Positions 31,927 through 40,448 are shown, counted from the first letter of the stretch. The stretch is DNA of 64,000 bases from Bacillota bacterium (GCA_023391105.1 JAEWBO010000040.1:48926-112925); one strand, 5' to 3'. Numbers and translations are program-made. The notes: a model not told the origin generated them from the letters alone.

Positions 31927-32811
31927 ATGAAAAATCTTTTAGATCCGTTTAAAGAGACGATATGCATCACCATAAGCTCAAAGAATCTTGCACATAAAAT
32001 GCCTGTCTGCATTGCGGTGCGCAAGGTTTTTCTTATTGCTGCCGGATTTGTTTTCGTCTGCGCAGTGGGACTGGGCGCCTTTGCAGGCATCAGTACTTAT
32101 ATCAGAATGGACAAACTCAATTTAGCCATGAATGACATGGAAACGGAGCGCGATGTCGCTTTGGCCGCACTAAGCAGCATTGTCATTCCTCAGCAAACAT
32201 CTGCCGCCGATTCAGAAGTGTCCGAAGACAAAGCAATGCCGGTCATTTGGGGTGATGAAGTTGCGGTGGACGGTTCAGAGGATTCCGAGCGTCTATCCGA
32301 TCCTTGGCTGACAGTGGAAGCCGCACCCATTGTGGAAAGCATTCAGTACGATAACGGCAGCGTCAACGGGCATGTCGAGCTGATCGACTGGTTCAATGGC
32401 GGATCGGAATTGTATTCCCGGTATACCGAAGCAACAGTCATTGATGTGGAAACGGGGCTCTCGTTCCATGTTCGCCGCTTCGGCGGCCAATACCATGGCG
32501 ACAGCGAACCGCTGACCGCTGAGGACACTGAGATCATGAAGCAGATCGTTGGCGGCGCGTGGACGTGGGACAGGCATGCCATTTGGCTGAAAATCGGTGA
32601 GCGCTATATCGCGGCATCGATGAATGGGATGCCGCATATGACCAGCCCCACCGCCGGTAATAATTTCCCCGGGCACTTTTGCGTTCACTTCCTGCACAGC
32701 AAAGTGCACGAGACAGGGCAAGAATGCACCAAACATCAAGCTGAGGTAATCGAAGCTTTCGCAAGCGCAGATAAGCTCGATGAATACTTGTTAACGCATG
32801 AATACAAATAA
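31927..32811 (+). CDS. Membrane-anchored protein with conserved Firmicutes C-terminal domain
   Basis: About 294 residues. One membrane helix (about residues 32-55) and a short linker rich in Ser, Asp and Glu. The C-terminal 170 residues contain VIDVETGLSFHVRRFGGQYH, then WTWDRHAIWLKIG, AASMNGMPHM and a NNFPGHFCVHFLHSK segment. I know this last block as a conserved domain of many clostridial cell-wall proteins, where it often accompanies LysM or peptidoglycan-binding modules; its activity is unknown to me. The His/Asp/Cys content suggests an enzyme. The bactofilin gene starts 13 bp downstream, so both are one operon. Confidence 0.7.
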   Translation: MKNLLDPFKETICITISSKNLAHKMPVCIAVRKVFLIAAGFVFVCAVGLGAFAGISTYIRMDKLNLAMNDMETERDVALAALSSIVIPQQTSAADSEVSEDKAMPVIWGDEVAVDGSEDSERLSDPWLTVEAAPIVESIQYDNGSVNGHVELIDWFNGGSELYSRYTEATVIDVETGLSFHVRRFGGQYHGDSEPLTAEDTEIMKQIVGGAWTWDRHAIWLKIGERYIAASMNGMPHMTSPTAGNNFPGHFCVHFLHSKVHETGQECTKHQAEVIEAFASADKLDEYLLTHEYK

Positions 32812-32824
32812 AGGAGCAATACAA

Positions 32825-33484
32825 ATGGCTAATATTCTCAAAAACGATGGATTGCGCACTGCGAAGAATCTTCCCGATGCGACTATACCACCCGGCACTG
32901 TGTTCACCGGTGATATTGAAACGGCCGGCGGCGTCCGCGTTGATGGGACTGTGAAAGGTAAGGTTTCCGCAGGAGGCGATGTGACCATCGGCGTAGACGG
33001 CATTATCGAAGGCGGCGCCAAAGCATGTAATGTGAATGTCGCCGGTAAGATTATCGGAAACATCACGGCAGCGGGCGCGGCGAAAATGCTGGCGGGTTCC
33101 AAGATCGTGGGCGATCTGGCAGCTACCTGTTTTGCAATTGAAAAGGGCGCTTATTTTAAGGGCAAGTGCACGATTACCGACAACAGCGAACAACCGATGC
33201 TGAGTGCTCCTAAATCCGAATTTTCTGAATCGGCTGAGCCTAAAGCGTCTGAGCCCGAAGCGGCTGAGTCTCAAACATCTGAGCCTGAAGCAGCTGAGTC
33301 TAGGGCGGCTGAGTCCGAAGCGGCTAAGCACGAAGCAGCTGAGTCTAAGGCGCCTGAGCCCGAAGCGGCTGAATCCGAAGCGCCTAAGTCTGAAGTGATT
33401 GAGACCGAAACAAAACAGGTAGCCGAGAAAAAACAAAATTCTGTTAAATCTTCGGCTAAGCAGAATAAACATAAGAAGCGTTGA
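32825..33484 (+). CDS. Bactofilin (polymer-forming cytoskeletal protein) with repetitive Glu/Ala/Pro tail
   Basis: 219 residues. The bactofilin beta-helix (DUF583) spans about residues 15-110: IPPGTVFTGDIETAGGVRVDG, GKVSAGGDVTIG, GKIIGNITAAG, repeating hydrophobic strands. Bactofilins polymerise at membranes without nucleotide. The C-terminal about 100 residues are low-complexity, built from imperfect copies of a motif like S-E-P-E-A-A-E, ending in a basic KQNKHKKR tail. The ATG at 32825 has AAAGGAGC upstream. Pairing with a membrane-anchored cell-wall protein (31927-32811) fits the common bactofilin plus wall-enzyme partnership. Confidence 0.88.
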   Translation: MANILKNDGLRTAKNLPDATIPPGTVFTGDIETAGGVRVDGTVKGKVSAGGDVTIGVDGIIEGGAKACNVNVAGKIIGNITAAGAAKMLAGSKIVGDLAATCFAIEKGAYFKGKCTITDNSEQPMLSAPKSEFSESAEPKASEPEAAESQTSEPEAAESRAAESEAAKHEAAESKAPEPEAAESEAPKSEVIETETKQVAEKKQNSVKSSAKQNKHKKR

Positions 33485-33546
33485 AAAAGCTTTGGCCGGT
33501 GACTGACGCAAAGCGTCATATCGGCCACCGGATCAATGCAGCCTTG

Positions 33547-33576
33547 GCCTGATTCGCTTAGCTTATCAGGCTTTTT
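33547..33576 (+). terminator. Terminator of the bactofilin operon
   Basis: Stem GCCTGAT / ATCAGGC with an 11-base loop, followed by TTTTT. Located 63 bp after the bactofilin stop; an additional hairpin with TGACGC / GCGTCA lies between. Confidence 0.75.
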
Positions 33577-33650
33577 CTATGACATCTTTAAGACCTTTCC
33601 TTACGAGAGCCTAAGCCGCACAAACGGGCCTTCTAAACGAACGACAACAT

Positions 33651-33671
33651 AAAAAGCACTCTTTCGAGTGC
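33651..33671 (-). terminator. Terminator downstream of repeat copy 2
   Basis: On the minus strand the stem GCACTC / GAGTGC with a 4-base loop is followed by TTTTT. It is the first real terminator after the GGDEF-type gene (stop at 33863), with the dispersed repeat lying between. Confidence 0.65.
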
Positions 33672-33687
33672 CTTGGGTATCAAAAAA

Positions 33688-33799
33688 GTTACTTTTATCA
33701 TTCCGATTGAGCATAGCGATCGACTATGGAGTGGATTGGAATCCCCTTCTACAAAGCACTTTTCATGGGATTCCTCGACAGGCTCGGAATGACAAAACA
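33688..33799. repeat. Dispersed imperfectly palindromic repeat, copy 2 (inverted relative to copy 1)
   Basis: About 112 bp. Its reverse complement matches copy 1 (18509-18634) along its whole length with roughly ten mismatches and a 15-bp deletion near one end. The ends are inverted (TCATTCCGA / TCGGAATGA). No coding capacity. It occupies most of the 378-bp gap 33485-33862 together with three hairpins; nothing else was seen there. Confidence 0.8.
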
Positions 33800-33820
33800 G
33801 GGTTTATCGACTGACTGAGA

Positions 33821-33839
33821 ACTCATTTGAGTGCCTTTT
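33821..33839. repeat. Hairpin flanking repeat copy 2 (near-copy of the terminator stem)
   Basis: ACTC / GAGT with a 4-base loop, continuing GTGCCTTTT. Aligned with the terminator at 33656-33674 it matches at 16 of 19 positions. As at copy 1, the repeat is bracketed by two versions of a locus-specific hairpin. Confidence 0.55.
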
Positions 33840-33862
33840 AATATATATTTTATTAAACTGTA

Positions 33863-35293
33863 TTACGCTGAATAGGATGCATAAGGCTTGCCAGCCACGT
33901 GAATGATAGCATCCACAACTTTTGGGCAATAGCCTTTTCCCCTCATTTCAATCAAACGCTTTGTGACGTCGCCAAAACTTTCCGTACCGGATGAAATAAT
34001 ATCGTCGAAGCCGCGGACACCCGCAATGATGCGGCTGGCGAGCGGGAGCATATCCTGCCACTTGTCATAGCGTTTATGTATATCAAGGTAAAGCTCCTGC
34101 ATATCCTTTAGTTCGTCCACCTTGCTGATGATTTCACGACCATTGACCACATGCAGCATATAATCATCCAGATCCTTGCCGGACAGGTTCAATCTATTTT
34201 TAATAAGCCTGTCGTCCACGCTGATAAGGCCAATATCCGCTATTTTGGCAAGCACCTTTATCTCGCTGATATATTCTTCATTACATCTGAGCGCCGCGGC
34301 CACCTGTGACGAAAGGCTTTGCAGCCTGATTTGGCGCTTGCCCCAGCCCACCTTTTTTTCAATAATATCGTTCATACTGTCGATAACAGTGCTTTCGGTG
34401 AGCACCGTGTGTATGGCTTTGTTTTTGCGCATTTTATGAAGCGCCTGACGGTATAGATCGCAAAAGCTTATTGCCTTGTCAGTCGCCGCATGACCAAAAC
34501 TGACATCCGTTTTGATAAGATTCATGTACATGCCATGAAGCATCATGCGCGCTTGTTTGATCTTATTGTCAATTTCGAGCTGTCCTATACCCGCATACAC
34601 AGCGCAATATTCCCCGCCGCCGATACGCGCAATCATCTCTGCGTCGAAGAAGCATTCTCTGATAACCTCAGCCACATTTTTTATCAGCGTGTTGCCCGCG
34701 TTATAGCCGAATAAGTTGTTAATTTCATTGAACCTGTCTATCTTGGCAACGATCAGCGTCTGCGGGTACATGCCGAATCTAAAAAAATCATTGACGAACG
34801 AATCGAGCGCACTGGCGCTGGAAAGGCCTGTCAACGCGTCATGGTCTTGAATATCTTCACGACTCATCTTGTGAGGCTCGGACGATTTTTGCTCATATGC
34901 ATAACCAACGGCAAACACACGGTCATCATTGGCAACGGCCATACCTTTTGCTTCATAGCATTGCAACCGTCCTTCGTGGAAATATCTGATTTTCAGATTG
35001 ATCTGACGGCGTTCATAGCTGGAAATAAAGGAGACAGCAGAGCGCAATGGCGATATATCATCTTCATGGATATTTTCTAGCAGCTGCTCAAAGGAAAGGA
35101 CCGATTCCAGTCCTGTTTTCAAATCGGTTAAAATGAAATCTCCGGATAAGAAATCTAATTCCCAAGCAAATAACGCCTGCGCACACTCGGACATATTAAC
35201 TGAATCAAACATGCCCATCTGTTCGCACACTGTGTGGTTTTTATTAAAAAAGTGGCTGGAGTGCTCACGGTTTATATCTTCAAATAAGTGCAC
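33863..35293 (-). CDS. Degenerate PAS-GGDEF-HD-GYP protein (probable c-di-GMP-related regulator without activity)
   Basis: 476 residues, no membrane segment. A PAS-like region (about 35-135), a GGDEF-like domain from DALTGL (152-157) to about 305, where the signature is GGGEY (225-229), and an HD-GYP-like domain from about 320. The latter keeps the DIG context but has A352-D353 where the metal-binding HD should be, and the GYP segment is replaced by HKRYDKWQDMLPLASRI. Both enzymatic centres thus look disabled, so it may serve as a sensor or binding scaffold. Monocistronic, divergent from no gene; the tadA gene reads towards it on the same strand 125 bp upstream. Confidence 0.82.
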   Translation of the reverse strand: MHLFEDINREHSSHFFNKNHTVCEQMGMFDSVNMSECAQALFAWELDFLSGDFILTDLKTGLESVLSFEQLLENIHEDDISPLRSAVSFISSYERRQINLKIRYFHEGRLQCYEAKGMAVANDDRVFAVGYAYEQKSSEPHKMSREDIQDHDALTGLSSASALDSFVNDFFRFGMYPQTLIVAKIDRFNEINNLFGYNAGNTLIKNVAEVIRECFFDAEMIARIGGGEYCAVYAGIGQLEIDNKIKQARMMLHGMYMNLIKTDVSFGHAATDKAISFCDLYRQALHKMRKNKAIHTVLTESTVIDSMNDIIEKKVGWGKRQIRLQSLSSQVAAALRCNEEYISEIKVLAKIADIGLISVDDRLIKNRLNLSGKDLDDYMLHVVNGREIISKVDELKDMQELYLDIHKRYDKWQDMLPLASRIIAGVRGFDDIISSGTESFGDVTKRLIEMRGKGYCPKVVDAIIHVAGKPYASYSA

Positions 35294-35418
35294 GTATATT
35301 CTTCCTCCGAGAAAAGTGTCAGTTGATTTATAAACAGATTAACATCGGATGAAACAAATGAAAAGGGACGTAAAAAGTAAAACCTTGTCCTTTTTTGGCG
35401 GAATACAAAGATGCAAAT

Positions 35419-35874
35419 TCATCGTCTACGTCTTTTGGATTTAAAATAAGTTGTGAGTAATAAAGCACATTCATCGCGCAATATGCCGCCAGTGATACGC
35501 GGCATGTGATTGAGCTTGCCTTCGGCAAGGTTGTAAAGCGAGCCCATTGCGCCGCCTTTCGGGTCGTACGCACCGAACACCACCTCTTCCACACGCGCGT
35601 TGATGATGGCGCCGGCACACATAGAACAAGGTTCCAGCGTCACATATAACGTACACCCGAGAAGCCGCCAGCCTTTCATACGTTTCGCCGCCTTGTTAAT
35701 TGCCAGCAGCTCGGCATGAGCAAGCGGATTCTTCTTGGTCTCTCTCAAATTGCATGCTTTTGCAATGATCTTGTTGTTTCGCACGATAACGGCACCCACA
35801 GGCACCTCATCTTTTCTAGCAGCCTTCTTGGCCATATCTATGGCTGCCGACATAAATTTTTCGTGTATATCCAT
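35419..35874 (-). CDS. tadA: tRNA-specific adenosine deaminase
   Basis: 151 residues with the cytidine/adenosine deaminase fold: zinc ligands in NPLAHAELLAI (H-A-E) and TLEPCSMCAGAI (P-C-x2-C), plus the general-acid Glu of HAE. The N-terminal EVPVGAVIVRNNKIIAKACN is typical of TadA. It converts the wobble A34 of tRNA-Arg(ACG) to inosine. The C-terminus ends in a basic RRRR stretch for tRNA contact. The length is as expected. Confidence 0.93.
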   Translation of the reverse strand: MDIHEKFMSAAIDMAKKAARKDEVPVGAVIVRNNKIIAKACNLRETKKNPLAHAELLAINKAAKRMKGWRLLGCTLYVTLEPCSMCAGAIINARVEEVVFGAYDPKGGAMGSLYNLAEGKLNHMPRITGGILRDECALLLTTYFKSKRRRR

Positions 35875-36042
35875 AGCGCCATTATACCATTGCCTTATGG
35901 TTCGTGCACTTAAACTTTTTCAGTGAAGGTGTAATAAACATGCGCGATGCTCACAAATACTGTGATAAATTCCTTGGTATATTGTGAAAAACAAACATTG
36001 GTGTTATATTAAACATATCAATAATTGAGATGGGGTGTGCGC

Positions 36043-36801
36043 GTGAATACAAAAAGGCGTGATATTATCAAAGATATATTAAACGCTAAGGGCGAAGTGT
36101 TTTTACAAGATCTTGAGACAATGTTTCCCGACTGCTCAAGCATGACACTGCGCCGAGATTTAAAATACTTTGAGGAAGAAGGCCTTGTTAAGCGGACAAG
36201 AGGCGGCGCTGTGGCACTCTCTCGTCTGTCGATGGCCGCGGAAGATATTTACTCCCGGCGCGCTTTGGAAAACACGGCGGCAAAAACGATGATTGCAAAA
36301 AAAGCGATCAGCTTTGTGGAAAGCGGGCGCTCTTTGTTTTTGGATTCAGGCACCACGCTCATGATGTTTGCCAAGCAAATTCCCGACGACTATGTATCGC
36401 TGCTCACCAGCGGCCCGAACATCGCGCTTGAACTCATCAAAAAAGCCAAACCCAATGTCATGCTCGTTGGCGGGCAATTAAGCCGCAACACCATATCTGT
36501 TTCGGGCGCAAACGCCGCCAGCTTTTTACATGGTGTCAACATCGACACAGCATTTCTGGCGTCCAGCGGCTTTTCACTTCAAAACGGCTTCACAAGCGGT
36601 ACCTATTCGGAATGTGAGCTTAAGCAGGATGTGTTAAAGCGGGCATCCAAGGTCATTATGCTCATGGATTCCACCAAGGTGGGCAAGAGCCTGCCCTATA
36701 CCTTTGGCACACTAGACGACATCGACGTGCTCATCTCTGACGAGAGTCTGCCGCAGGATATCCGTCTCGCGGCACAAAGAGCAGGCGTAGAAGTTATCTG
36801 A
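36043..36801 (+). CDS. DeoR family transcriptional regulator
   Basis: 252 residues. N-terminal DeoR HTH (RRDIIKDILNAKGEVFLQDL..., SSMTLRRDLKYFEEEGLVKRTRGGAV) and a C-terminal sugar-phosphate-binding domain of the isomerase-like fold (SLFLDSGTTLMMFAKQI, LLTSGPNIAL, VMLVGGQLSRNT, IMLMDSTKVGKS). Such proteins repress sugar-use operons until a phosphorylated sugar binds. The GTG at 36043 is eight bases after GGGG; a TTG at 36025 is in frame but less likely. No sugar gene is adjacent, so the target is elsewhere. Confidence 0.88.
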   Translation: MNTKRRDIIKDILNAKGEVFLQDLETMFPDCSSMTLRRDLKYFEEEGLVKRTRGGAVALSRLSMAAEDIYSRRALENTAAKTMIAKKAISFVESGRSLFLDSGTTLMMFAKQIPDDYVSLLTSGPNIALELIKKAKPNVMLVGGQLSRNTISVSGANAASFLHGVNIDTAFLASSGFSLQNGFTSGTYSECELKQDVLKRASKVIMLMDSTKVGKSLPYTFGTLDDIDVLISDESLPQDIRLAAQRAGVEVI

Positions 36802-36896
36802 TCCGGAATAAACACGTTTACACAAATAACTGACACAGGTCCTGCGACTTCTTTTACCCCGCGCTGTGCGCAGCTCAAAGAAAATGAATCGGTTGA

Positions 36897-38090
36897 TTAT
36901 TTATTAACCTTCAGAAGCCTTCTGACAACAGATAAGATCGGTTTAAATACGATACCCTCCATTTCTTTTCTCACTTTCTTTAAGTCTTTGCGGATTTCAA
37001 TGTTTTGAGGACAATGCCGCTCACATTTTCCGCATTCGGTGCACAGAGAGGCAAAACCGGGGTTCTTTGCGCCCATGCCAAGATTCTGATAATATGTTAT
37101 GCGTGATCCTTTTTTACCCAGTAGGTATTTGTCATTATAAACTGAAAAGCATCCCGGAATATTCACACCAAAGGGACAAGGCATGCAATAACCGCAGCCA
37201 GTACAAGGCACTCTGGTTTTTTCCAGCATAACCGCTTTTACACGTTTGAAAATCTTATGTTCCTGTTCCGACAGGGCACCCGCCTGTGCATCGGAAGCTA
37301 TACGAATATTTTCCGCAAGCTGCTCTTCATCGCTCATTCCCGATAAAACGACCATCACCTCCGGTTGGTTCCAAACCCAGCGCAATGCCCATTCAGCCGG
37401 TGAACGTTCTTGATCATAGCTCTTAAATTCGTCCAATATCTCTTGCGGCAGGTTGTTGACCAGCTTTCCGCCGCGCAGAGGTTCCATGACAATAACCGGA
37501 ATACCCATAGAATACGCCAGCTCAAGACCTGACTTTGTCGCCTGGTTGTTTTCATCAAGATAGTTGTATTGGATCTGGCAGAAGTCCCACGGGTAAGCAT
37601 GAATCAGCTGTTCAAAATCCGTCTTCTCACCATGAAATGAGAAACCGAGATTCTTGATAATGCCATCCTTTTTCTGCTGTTCCAGCCAATCCATCACGCC
37701 GATCTTTGCCATCCGGTCAAACCCGGCTTTATCCGACAGCATATGCAACAGATAATAATCGATATAATTTGTTCTTAATTTATTCAGTTGATTCTGAAAT
37801 ATCTTTTTCGCACCATCGAGGCTGCTTACCATATAATGAGGCAGCTTGGTGGCCACCATAACCGTTTGCCTATACCCGCCTTCCAAAGCTTTTCCTAGCA
37901 GCGGTTCACTTTTTCCGCCATGATAAGGATAGGCCGTGTCGAAATAATTGACGCCCTGTTTGATGGCATCTCTTATCATTGCGATGGCTCTATCTTCGTC
38001 GATATGACCGCCCTTCATTGGCAGACGCATGCATCCAAATCCGAGTATGGATAGTGTATCACCATTTTTGATGTTTTCTCTGGTTAACAT
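36897..38090 (-). CDS. Aldo/keto reductase with C-terminal 4Fe-4S ferredoxin domain
   Basis: 397 residues. An aldo/keto reductase barrel (1-about 290) with ILGFGCMRLP, GVNYFDTAYPYH (catalytic Asp and Tyr), VATKLPHYM (Lys) and FSFHGEK. The C-terminus has one C-x2-C-x2-C-x2-CP cluster motif (PCTGCGYCMPCPFG) and one C-x2-C-x2-C-x3-CP motif (CTECGKCERHCP). This AKR-ferredoxin form is widespread in anaerobes; the physiological substrate is unknown. The N-terminus is complete. Confidence 0.88.
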   Translation of the reverse strand: MLTRENIKNGDTLSILGFGCMRLPMKGGHIDEDRAIAMIRDAIKQGVNYFDTAYPYHGGKSEPLLGKALEGGYRQTVMVATKLPHYMVSSLDGAKKIFQNQLNKLRTNYIDYYLLHMLSDKAGFDRMAKIGVMDWLEQQKKDGIIKNLGFSFHGEKTDFEQLIHAYPWDFCQIQYNYLDENNQATKSGLELAYSMGIPVIVMEPLRGGKLVNNLPQEILDEFKSYDQERSPAEWALRWVWNQPEVMVVLSGMSDEEQLAENIRIASDAQAGALSEQEHKIFKRVKAVMLEKTRVPCTGCGYCMPCPFGVNIPGCFSVYNDKYLLGKKGSRITYYQNLGMGAKNPGFASLCTECGKCERHCPQNIEIRKDLKKVRKEMEGIVFKPILSVVRRLLKVNK

Positions 38091-38116
38091 GTCTCACCCC
38101 TATATAGCATGACAAT

Positions 38117-38147
38117 AAAACAGCGGCGCCTTGTATCGATGCCGCTG
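38117..38147 (-). terminator. Terminator of the DUF2975-XRE cluster
   Basis: Stem CAGCGGC / GCCGCTG with a 13-base loop, followed on the minus strand by TTTT. It lies 13 bp after the stop of the small acidic reading frame (38160). Confidence 0.65.
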
Positions 38148-38159
38148 AAACTGAAAAAT

Positions 38160-38273
38160 TTATTGACCGTCGTCGTCTTGACTGTCGTCGTCCTGCCGTG
38201 ACGCTGAGTTTTCTTCTTTTTCGTCCGGACTATTTGCCAAAAAGTATTCGTAAAGATAGTTCGTGTCAGTCAT
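38160..38273 (-). CDS. Small acidic protein, translationally coupled to the XRE gene
   Basis: 37 codons. The ATG at 38273 overlaps the 3' end of the XRE gene (ATGACTGA type) with an AGGGAGG-like site inside that gene. The sequence starts MTDTNYLYEYFLANSPDEKE and ends in two D-D-D blocks (RQDDDSQDDDGQ). A terminator follows directly. Coupling, ribosome binding site and terminator position argue for a real product; the low-complexity tail argues for caution. Function unknown. Confidence 0.5.
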   Translation of the reverse strand: MTDTNYLYEYFLANSPDEKEENSASRQDDDSQDDDGQ

Positions 38274-38481
38274 CCTCTTCCTCCCTGAATTCTAAAATAT
38301 CTCCAGGCTGGCAGTTTAGCTCAATACAGATTGCGTTCAATGTAGAAAAACGAATCGCTTTTGCCTTGCCTGTTTTTAAAATGGATAAATTCGCCTTGGT
38401 GATGCCCACTTTATCAGAGAGCTCATTGAGCGATATTTTCCGTTTTGCCATCATGACATCAAGATTCACGATTATAGCCAA
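38266..38481 (-). CDS. XRE (Cro/CI) family small HTH regulator, DUF2975 partner
   Basis: 71 residues, a minimal HTH: MMAKRKISLNELSDKVGITK, LSILKTGKAKAIRFSTL and a short acidic tail. This form (YozG-like) is the usual partner of DUF2975 membrane proteins in Firmicutes; the pair is thought to be regulated jointly but the stimulus is unknown. The TTG at 38481 follows AAGGAGGAGAG. It lies 19 bp after the DUF2975 gene. Confidence 0.88.
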   Translation of the reverse strand: MAIIVNLDVMMAKRKISLNELSDKVGITKANLSILKTGKAKAIRFSTLNAICIELNCQPGDILEFREEEDD

Positions 38482-38500
38482 TGGCTCTCCTCCTTTTCCC

Positions 38501-38971
38501 CTAAATTGTCAGGTCGTTTTCGTCTTTGAGCTTAATGGCCTTATCAAACACGGCCGCCAGCGTTTGGCAAAACAGGCTGGATAGCAGCCCGAGAATCGCC
38601 ACGACAGGCGTCATCACCGAAAAATCCACAAACGTTTTGACAATGAGCACGAAAGCCATAAACGCGCAAATATATGAAATATATTTGAGATAAAGCACGT
38701 TCTTGTAGACAAACGGCGAGCTTATGTTCACTGTCTTTAAGAGTTTCTGCAAAAACAATAAAATCAACCAGCAGCATACGCTGCAGATCTCGATAAATGT
38801 CAGCGTGGCCCATTTATTCTGCGCATCACCTGCAATATAGGTGTTGACAAATTCGGGATCAAAATAAGCAAAAATAAAAGGCACTGCAATGATGATAACA
38901 GGACTGACCACCAGCAAAACTTCAAGCATCCGCTGAAGTATGAGCGGAATATTCCATCTGTCTGCCATCAT
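38501..38971 (-). CDS. DUF2975 family membrane protein
   Basis: 156 residues with four hydrophobic helices (about 15-33, 50-72, 90-110, 120-145), charged ends and the pattern FIEICSVCCWLILLFLQKLL typical of DUF2975. These proteins are nearly always followed by a YozG-like XRE gene, as here. The role is unknown; membrane sensing or sequestration of the regulator is a proposal. TGGAGG precedes the ATG at 38971. Confidence 0.85.
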   Translation of the reverse strand: MMADRWNIPLILQRMLEVLLVVSPVIIIAVPFIFAYFDPEFVNTYIAGDAQNKWATLTFIEICSVCCWLILLFLQKLLKTVNISSPFVYKNVLYLKYISYICAFMAFVLIVKTFVDFSVMTPVVAILGLLSSLFCQTLAAVFDKAIKLKDENDLTI

Positions 38972-39230
38972 TGAATACCTCCATTTTTTGTGAGAATAGC
39001 ACAGCGCATGATTAAAGTCAACAATTAATTATCGGTTTTCAATACCATATTATTCTTTACTGATGAAGCTGAAAGTATACATACGGTCAAATGGCACAGA
39101 AAACGATTTATTTGAAAAGCTTTTTTCATGATACCTTTGTGTCCAAAAATACGGCCTAAAGTTATGGTATACTTGTCCCGAAGGAATATTGAATATATTT
39201 ATTCTTTCGAGAAAGGCTGCATGAACGTAT

Positions 39231-40448
39231 ATGGATACAACGGGTTATATCATGATCGGCGCGGCAATTGTGCTGCTGGTTATCATTTTGGCACTCTTGC
39301 TCTCGCGAAAAAATGAGACGATTCACGCGGACAAAACGCTAAATCAGCTGCAAAACACGCTGATCACGCTTCTTGGGGATTTAAAGCAGCAAAGCGCGCA
39401 AAGCGCCTATCAGCAGCGCCGCGAGGTGATGGAGATGTTTAAGGTGCTGGGCGACGGCTTTACCAAAACGCTGTCCGACACCGCTTCTCAAAGCCGTGAG
39501 AACATGGACGCGCTGCGCAAAACCGTCGAGCGACAATTAAAGGAGATGTCTGAGGCCAACGAGCGGCGCTTGGAGCAGATGCGAAAGACCGTGGATGAGC
39601 AGCTCTCTGATGTGCTGCAAAAGCGTCTCACTGGCTCGTTCAAGCAGGTGAGCGACCAATTGGAGCAGGTGTTCAAAAGCATGGGCGAGGTGCGTTCCCT
39701 GGCCGCAGGCGTGGGCGATTTAAAGCGTGTTCTCTCAAATGTTAAGGTGCGCGGCACATGGGGTGAAACGCAGCTAGGGAGCCTGCTTTCGGCCATGCTC
39801 TCCCCTGTACAGTTTATGCGCGACGCGAGCGTGAAGGACAATCGCGAGCGCGTGGAATTTGCCATCGTGCTGCCCGGCAGCGGTGATGACAACGTGCTGC
39901 TGCCCATCGATTCCAAATTCCCAATGGAGGATTTTATTAAAAAAGAAGAGATGTTTGCGACAGGCAACAAGGAACTCGCCAAGGAAGCGATTAAGGCGCT
40001 TTCAAAAAGCCTTATGACAGAAGCCAAGCGCATCCGCGACAAATACATTAACCCGCCGGTGACCACGGATTTCGCGATCATGTACTTGCCCACCGAAGGG
40101 CTGTATGCCGACGCAATATCGCTCGGCATCTCGGATATCTGCCAGCGCGAATGCCATGTCACCATCGCCGGGCCTTCCACGCTGACCGCTCTGCTGAGCA
40201 GCCTGCAGATGGGCTTCCGGACGCTCGCGATCGAAAAGCAGTCTGGCGAGGTCTTAAAGCTGCTGGATGCCACACGCAAGGCGTTCGGCGGGTTTACCGA
40301 TGCCATTGACAGAACACAGCGCAGTCTGCGCGCCGCTCAGAACAATCTGGAGGACGCTTCGCGCAAATCGCGCAGCATTGAAAAAGAGCTAAGCCGTATT
40401 GACGGCATTGAAACAAAAGCCATCGATGACGTGTCAGTTTCCCTATAA
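39231..40448 (+). CDS. rmuC: DNA recombination protein RmuC
   Basis: 405 residues. One N-terminal membrane helix (IMIGAAIVLLVIILALLL), a long coiled coil (about 30-150), then the conserved RmuC nuclease-like core: RGTWGETQLGSLLS, VEFAIVLPG, LPIDSKFPMEDF, DFAIMYLPTEGLYADAI and GPSTLTALLSSL. RmuC limits inversions at short repeats and belongs to the PD-(D/E)XK-like fold group. Start at 39231; the ribosome binding site (AAAGG) is about 14 bases away, which is long. Monocistronic. Confidence 0.93.
   Translation: MDTTGYIMIGAAIVLLVIILALLLSRKNETIHADKTLNQLQNTLITLLGDLKQQSAQSAYQQRREVMEMFKVLGDGFTKTLSDTASQSRENMDALRKTVERQLKEMSEANERRLEQMRKTVDEQLSDVLQKRLTGSFKQVSDQLEQVFKSMGEVRSLAAGVGDLKRVLSNVKVRGTWGETQLGSLLSAMLSPVQFMRDASVKDNRERVEFAIVLPGSGDDNVLLPIDSKFPMEDFIKKEEMFATGNKELAKEAIKALSKSLMTEAKRIRDKYINPPVTTDFAIMYLPTEGLYADAISLGISDICQRECHVTIAGPSTLTALLSSLQMGFRTLAIEKQSGEVLKLLDATRKAFGGFTDAIDRTQRSLRAAQNNLEDASRKSRSIEKELSRIDGIETKAIDDVSVSL

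Noticed and set aside
33204..33410. Short repeated DNA units that could suggest a CRISPR array
   Set aside because: Repeats are in frame inside the bactofilin tail, imperfect, and lack uniform spacers; no cas genes.
32534..33511. 325-codon minus-strand frame with Arg/Leu/Ser repeats
   Set aside because: Opposite strand of the bactofilin tail and upstream gene; the repetitive look comes from the tail repeats.
39488..40306. 272-codon minus-strand frame
   Set aside because: Antisense of rmuC; Ser/Arg-rich, no family resemblance.
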